DNA of 27,172 nt, taken from assembly GCA_046259385.1 (NCBI GenBank), contig JBJYWI010000216.1, positions 1 to 27,172 on the forward strand. The letters run 5' to 3'. The notes under the pieces were generated by a model. That model had not been told where the DNA came from, ran no database searches, and worked only from the letters and a program-made list of their open reading frames with translations. The translations under genes were made by a program, and so were the position numbers. The first letter of the stretch is position 1; every line of letters starts with the position of its first letter. This DNA is from CAVWDI01 sp046259385 (GTDB lineage: Bacteria > Chloroflexota > Anaerolineae > Anaerolineales > UBA4823). This document shows positions 23,962 through 27,172 of this stretch, one piece after another.

Positions 23962-24917
23962 TCCTCTTGTTTTCCCTTTATCACTTTCCGGATAGTGTAA
24001 GTGGGTTTGGCTTGAGATTCATGGTATGTTCGAACCAGTAGTTCAGCGATGAGTCCCATCAGAATAGATTGAAAACCAAGGATGAAGAATGTCAGGCTGG
24101 TCTGGAATAACGGTGAGGCAATAACAGAGGTTCCCACCCACAAACGGCGAATCAGTAGGAAAAATAATACCGCGGCGCTGATAACGATCAGGAACAAACC
24201 CGCACCTCCGAATAGATAGATGGGTTTGTATGCAAAGCTGATAAGAAACTTGGTTGTAAACAGGTCCAGAATCACTTTTAGTGTCCTTGAAATCCCGTAT
24301 TTGGTTTTCCCGAATTTTCTAGAATGATGCGTTACCGGCACTTCGGTGATTTTTGCACCAACGGAATTCGCATATGCTGGGATGAACCGGTGCATTTCAC
24401 CGTAAAGGCGGAAATTTGTAAGCACCTCACGGCGATAAGCTTTTAATGTACAACCATAATCATGCAGGTGCACTCCTGTGACTGTAGAAATTAACCAGTT
24501 AGCAATTATGGATGGAAACTTACGTGTAAAAAAAGTATCCTGGCGGTTAACTCTCCAACCGCTGACGACATCATATCCTGAGTTTATCTTCTCAATTAGC
24601 ATTGGAATATCGGCAGGATCATTTTGTAAATCTGCGTCGATGAGTACGATGACCTGACCAGAGGAGTAATCAATGCCGGCAGTGATCGCTGCTGTTTGGC
24701 CGAAATTTCTGCGTAAAGAAAGGATAATCACGTGGTCCGGGTCATCGTATGAAAGTTTGCGCATGACCTCAAAACTATCATCTATGCTGCCGTCATCAAC
24801 GTAAATGATTTCCCAGCTGGATAAATCCAGACCATCGAGCGAGTTGTGAACCGATTCATGTAAAAGAGGCAAATTTTCTGACTCGTTGAAGACAGGGACG
24901 ACAATGGACAAGTTCAT
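23958..24917 (-). CDS. Polyprenyl-phosphate glycosyltransferase (DPM1/ArnC-like GT2 with membrane tail)
   Basis: Transfers a sugar from a nucleotide donor to a polyprenyl phosphate at the inner face of the membrane. The 319-residue protein begins MNLSIVVPVFNES, then IIYVDDGS (the GT-A first half), then LIDADLQNDP with DAD at 94-96, and SGWRVNRQDTFFTRKFPS. Two hydrophobic segments near residues 235-295 form the membrane tail typical of the ArnC/GtrB group. I chose the ATG at 24917, preceded by AAGGCGG; the frame extends to a GTG at 24947 but without a better ribosome site. Stop and next start overlap by 4 bases. It heads the first minus-strand unit and is controlled by promoter site B. Confidence 0.93.
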   Translation of the reverse strand: MNLSIVVPVFNESENLPLLHESVHNSLDGLDLSSWEIIYVDDGSIDDSFEVMRKLSYDDPDHVIILSLRRNFGQTAAITAGIDYSSGQVIVLIDADLQNDPADIPMLIEKINSGYDVVSGWRVNRQDTFFTRKFPSIIANWLISTVTGVHLHDYGCTLKAYRREVLTNFRLYGEMHRFIPAYANSVGAKITEVPVTHHSRKFGKTKYGISRTLKVILDLFTTKFLISFAYKPIYLFGGAGLFLIVISAAVLFFLLIRRLWVGTSVIASPLFQTSLTFFILGFQSILMGLIAELLVRTYHESQAKPTYTIRKVIKGKQEE

Positions 24918-24961
24918 ATCAGCCGCCTTTATAAATTGAAATTGCACAAAAGTTGACCTGT

Positions 24962-25006
24962 TAAAATTCAGAGAATGAATTATAACAATAGTTGCATGTC
25001 GGTCAA
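24962..25006 (-). promoter_or_regulatory. Promoter plus palindromic operator of the GT2 unit (site B)
   Basis: Minus-strand -35 TTGACC (complement of 25001-25006) and -10 TATAAT (complement of 24979-24984), 16 bases apart. The plus strand carries TAAAATTCA-N5-TGAATTATA at 24962-24984, as at site A. The leader to the ATG at 24917 is about 54 bases. Outside these elements the two sites differ in most spacer positions, so the shared bases are likely functional. Confidence 0.8.
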
Positions 25007-25023
25007 GGTACTTGATAAGATTG

Positions 25024-25032
25024 TGCTAGAAT
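25024..25032 (+). promoter_or_regulatory. Candidate extended -10 promoter for the plus-strand unit
   Basis: TGCTAGAAT is an extended -10 (TGn plus TAGAAT, 5 of 6 to consensus). No good -35 is visible at the usual distance; the GGTCAAGG there belongs to the opposite-strand promoter. It lies 63 bases before the ATG at 25096. Confidence 0.35.
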
Positions 25033-25035
25033 TGC

Positions 25036-25078
25036 GGTGCATTTTTTGCACCAATATTTATAACCTGTTAACTGGTTA
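25036..25078. repeat. Hairpin and near-palindrome in the divergent intergenic region
   Basis: GGTGCA and TGCACC (25036-25041, 25047-25052) form a perfect 6-bp stem around five T. Just after comes an 18-base near-palindrome at 25061-25078, with outer arms TAACC and GGTTA and a self-complementary GTTAAC centre. Both lie between the divergent promoters and the ATG at 25096, in the leader of the plus-strand unit. They could be a regulator site or leader structure; no family is recognised. The rest of the 178-base gap (24918-25095) is taken by site B and the candidate plus-strand promoter. Confidence 0.5.
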
Positions 25079-25095
25079 ATCCAATTTTGATCTAA

Positions 25096-26220
25096 ATGAA
25101 AATTCTAAAAATCAGTTATGAATTTCCACCGATTGGTGGGGGTGGTTCTAGAGTCGTACATGGACTCGCTAGGCAGCTGGTCCAATCAGGTCACAGTGTA
25201 GACCTGGTAACGATGGGTTTCAGGAATTTGCCAAAATTTGAAATAGTCGATGGGATAAATGTACACCGCATCCCCTGTATACGCAGGAGCGAATCAATCT
25301 GCAGACCTTATGAGATGGCAACTTACCTGTTGTCAGCAACTCCTAAGATTAATCGCCTTGTTAAGGAAAATAATTACGATATTAATCATACTCATTTCAT
25401 ATTTCCGGATGCTTTACTATCAACCGGTTTAAAACGGTGGTCAGGTCTCCCATTTGTAGTTACAGCCCACGGGTCTGACGTACCCGGATACAATCCAAAC
25501 CGATTTATCAGCCTTCATAAAATCCTGAAACCAGCCTGGAGAAAGGTTGTAACGAGTGCCGATAGGGTCATATCACCGAGCAGAAGCCTGGCAGAATTAA
25601 TCAAAAATCATCTCAAAAGTGCTGAAATTGAGATAATACCGAACGGAATTAATATCCCCAGTTTTAATTATTCGAAAAGAAAAACGAACAGGGTTCTGGT
25701 TGTCAGCAGAATTTTCGCCAGGAAGGGAATCCAGCATTTACTTTACGCTCTGGAGGGATTTAATTTCCCCATAAATGTTGATATTGTCGGTGAAGGTCCC
25801 CATCTGAATGAATTAAAAAACATTGCAAAGGGACTTGAAACTCAGGCGAAGATTCATTTTTATGGATGGATTGATAATGAGTCGCCGCGCTTGCGAGAAT
25901 TGTATGAAGAGGCGAACATTTTCATTCTACCTTCTGAGTCGGAAAATTTCCCAATCGTACTTCTTGAGGCTATGTCTGCGAATTTGGCAGTGATTACCAC
26001 GGAAGGAACCGGATGTGAGGAAGTTGTGGAAAACACGGGATTATTAGTGCCTCCCAACGATTCAAAATCGTTACGTCGCAGTCTCATAAAACTCATTGAA
26101 AATCCAGATCTTTGTGAAGAATTGGGCAGGGCCGCCCATGATCGTTTGGTGAATAAATTCGGATGGGGGGTTGTGACTAATCAATATATCCAGGTCTATG
26201 AAGATGTGATTGGTCGATAA
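25096..26220 (+). CDS. GT4-family glycosyltransferase
   Basis: A 374-residue retaining GT-B enzyme. KILKISYEFPPIGGGGSRVV at the start is the glycine-rich loop with the usual N-terminal GT4 layout, VTAHGSDVPGYN lies in the acceptor domain, and RKGIQHLL and DIVGEGPHLNEL begin the donor domain. The E-x7-E signature is in SENFPIVLLEAMSANLAV, followed by GLLVPPND. No Shine-Dalgarno site is visible before the ATG. It is the first gene of the plus-strand unit, transcribed away from the GT2-flippase unit; the second flippase-like protein starts 5 bases after it. Base composition looks lower in GC than the minus-strand genes by eye. Confidence 0.92.
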   Translation: MKILKISYEFPPIGGGGSRVVHGLARQLVQSGHSVDLVTMGFRNLPKFEIVDGINVHRIPCIRRSESICRPYEMATYLLSATPKINRLVKENNYDINHTHFIFPDALLSTGLKRWSGLPFVVTAHGSDVPGYNPNRFISLHKILKPAWRKVVTSADRVISPSRSLAELIKNHLKSAEIEIIPNGINIPSFNYSKRKTNRVLVVSRIFARKGIQHLLYALEGFNFPINVDIVGEGPHLNELKNIAKGLETQAKIHFYGWIDNESPRLRELYEEANIFILPSESENFPIVLLEAMSANLAVITTEGTGCEEVVENTGLLVPPNDSKSLRRSLIKLIENPDLCEELGRAAHDRLVNKFGWGVVTNQYIQVYEDVIGR

Positions 26221-26225
26221 TTATT

Positions 26226-27172
26226 ATGGGCCTGCCTCAGAAAGTCCGGTCGTTTTTAAATAATGAAACTGCAACAGCTAATCAGATCAGACAGTTATTA
26301 AAAATTTCTGTTTTGATCATACTTTTTATTGGATTGTTCTGGTTTGTTGATTTTCGAGCGGTAGTTGGGGTCATAGCCCGGGCAGATCCAATACTATTAG
26401 TGATTGGTCTGCTGTTGGTTTTCCCGGCTGAGTTCCTGAATGCTGTCCAATTAAAATTCTTGGTACGCAGGCAGAATATCCATTTTAAGGTATTTCAGCT
26501 TTTCGCAATAAATCTCAGCATAAAGTTTTACCTGCTTTTTCTTCCTGGAGCAATTGTGGGAAGTGGTATTCGTTGGTACAAACTCTCCCAACCAGAGGGA
26601 AAGCGCGCTGAAGCCTTGGCTGCTGTTACCTTCAACCGATTGTTAGAGACTTTCCTTGTGGTGATTCTTGGATTATGTTTTTGGTTCTTAAGCGGAAACA
26701 AAACCAATCAGATGGATATTGGCTTCTTAATTTTACTTTTTCTGGTAATTGCAGCTATCTGGGTGTTGATTACCCGTTTGAGCAGGCCGATTTCCAAAAT
26801 TATGTCGAAATTCAGTCAACGGATGACTCAACGTAGGTATGTGCATGCCATTTCAGTATGGATCGAAAAACTCTTGGTTGCTGTGGCTTCATATGCTGAA
26901 TTTCCGATATGGGAATTAATAGTGCTAGTCAGTGTGGGGATTATCCGATTATTGCTGGTGTTATTTGGTTTCCAGTTGTTAGCACACTCGGTTGGTATTT
27001 TTATACCATTCGTGGAGATGGGTTGGATCCTGTCTGTTGTCATGTTGTTTGCCTTGATACCATTCACATATGCAGGTGGATTAGGGGTGAGAGAGGTGGG
27101 GCTGGTATTTTTACTCTCATCATTCGGAGTTAATTCCGAAACGGCGATCGCGTTCTCATTATTAATATTTAC
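26226..27172 (+). CDS. Flippase-like integral membrane protein (LPG-synthase TM / UPF0104 family), copy 2, cut by right edge
   Basis: The frame is open from the ATG at 26226 to the last base (about 315 residues seen). Hydrophobic segments alternate through most of its length. LPGAIVGSGIRWYKL is the counterpart of LPTTIGGDVVRL in copy 1, and FTYAGGLGVREVGLVFLL that of the GYGLQELSITF motif, so this is the same family but well diverged. The ATG is 5 bases after the GT4 stop, so the two are co-transcribed; a Shine-Dalgarno site is not clear. Probable role is lipid or lipid-linked sugar movement across the membrane, tied to the GT4 enzyme. The C-terminus is outside the window. Confidence 0.85.
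   Translation, partial: MGLPQKVRSFLNNETATANQIRQLLKISVLIILFIGLFWFVDFRAVVGVIARADPILLVIGLLLVFPAEFLNAVQLKFLVRRQNIHFKVFQLFAINLSIKFYLLFLPGAIVGSGIRWYKLSQPEGKRAEALAAVTFNRLLETFLVVILGLCFWFLSGNKTNQMDIGFLILLFLVIAAIWVLITRLSRPISKIMSKFSQRMTQRRYVHAISVWIEKLLVAVASYAEFPIWELIVLVSVGIIRLLLVLFGFQLLAHSVGIFIPFVEMGWILSVVMLFALIPFTYAGGLGVREVGLVFLLSSFGVNSETAIAFSLLIF

Noticed and set aside
25036..25052. Hairpin read as an intrinsic terminator
   Set aside because: The T run is in the loop, not after the stem, and no gene ends upstream on the plus strand in this window; kept as an unexplained repeat.
1..27172. Mobile element, CRISPR array, prophage or tRNA attachment site
   Set aside because: No transposase, integrase, regularly spaced repeats or tRNA-like sequence was found by reading both strands.

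Overview
This 27-kb window is a surface-polysaccharide biosynthesis and export locus. Almost every base is coding, and the genes are those for nonulosonic (sialic-acid-like) sugars, sulfation, glycosyl transfer and ABC-dependent export. Moderate GC, tightly packed bacterial gene order, Shine-Dalgarno sites and sigma-70-like promoters show it is bacterial. The gene mix (an EPS-type MarR regulator, a fused ATP sulfurylase/APS kinase, a large multi-membrane protein with a soluble tail, flippase-like LPG-synthase membrane proteins) reminds me of Chloroflexota/Anaerolineae loci. That taxonomic guess is low confidence, because there is no rRNA or housekeeping marker here. No tRNA, rRNA, insertion sequence or CRISPR array was seen.

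Layout. Minus strand, unit 1 (24917 to 20789): a polyprenyl-phosphate-type GT2 glycosyltransferase, a flippase-like membrane protein and a 726-residue multi-membrane protein, joined by 1-4 bp overlaps. Minus strand, unit 2 (20718 to the left edge), in order: MarR-type EPS regulator, GDP-fucose-synthase-like epimerase, Wzm permease, Wzt ATPase with a C-terminal substrate domain, a capsule-type GT-B transferase, PseB dehydratase, RmlD-like reductase, NeuB-family synthase (copy 2), GT4 transferase, SpsF-type cytidylyltransferase, two GT-A proteins, a second GT-B protein, a sulfotransferase, a Gfo/Idh dehydrogenase, a bifunctional PAPS synthase, an SDR, a NeuA/LegF-type cytidylyltransferase, and NeuB copy 1 (cut by the left edge). 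Plus strand (25096 to the right edge): a GT4 glycosyltransferase and a second flippase-like membrane protein (cut by the right edge).

How the genes fit together. PseB, the reductase, NeuB2 and SpsF look like one nonulosonate route. The SDR, NeuA-like enzyme and NeuB1 look like a second. The PAPS synthase makes the sulfate donor for the adjacent sulfotransferase. Several glycosyltransferases assemble the chain, and Wzm/Wzt exports it; Wzt carries a C-terminal domain of the kind that recognises a finished chain end. The most economical reading is a sulfated polysaccharide or glycan containing nonulosonic acids.

The most notable new signal is regulatory. The promoters of units 1 and 2 carry the same 45-bp module: a -35 TTGACC, a 16-bp spacer and a TATAAT whose -10 lies inside a 23-bp palindrome. 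The regulator gene is the first gene of unit 2, so it probably controls both units, including itself. A possible internal terminator/promoter pair after pseB, an extended -10 before the PAPS synthase and a degenerate half-site before wzm suggest further sub-units.
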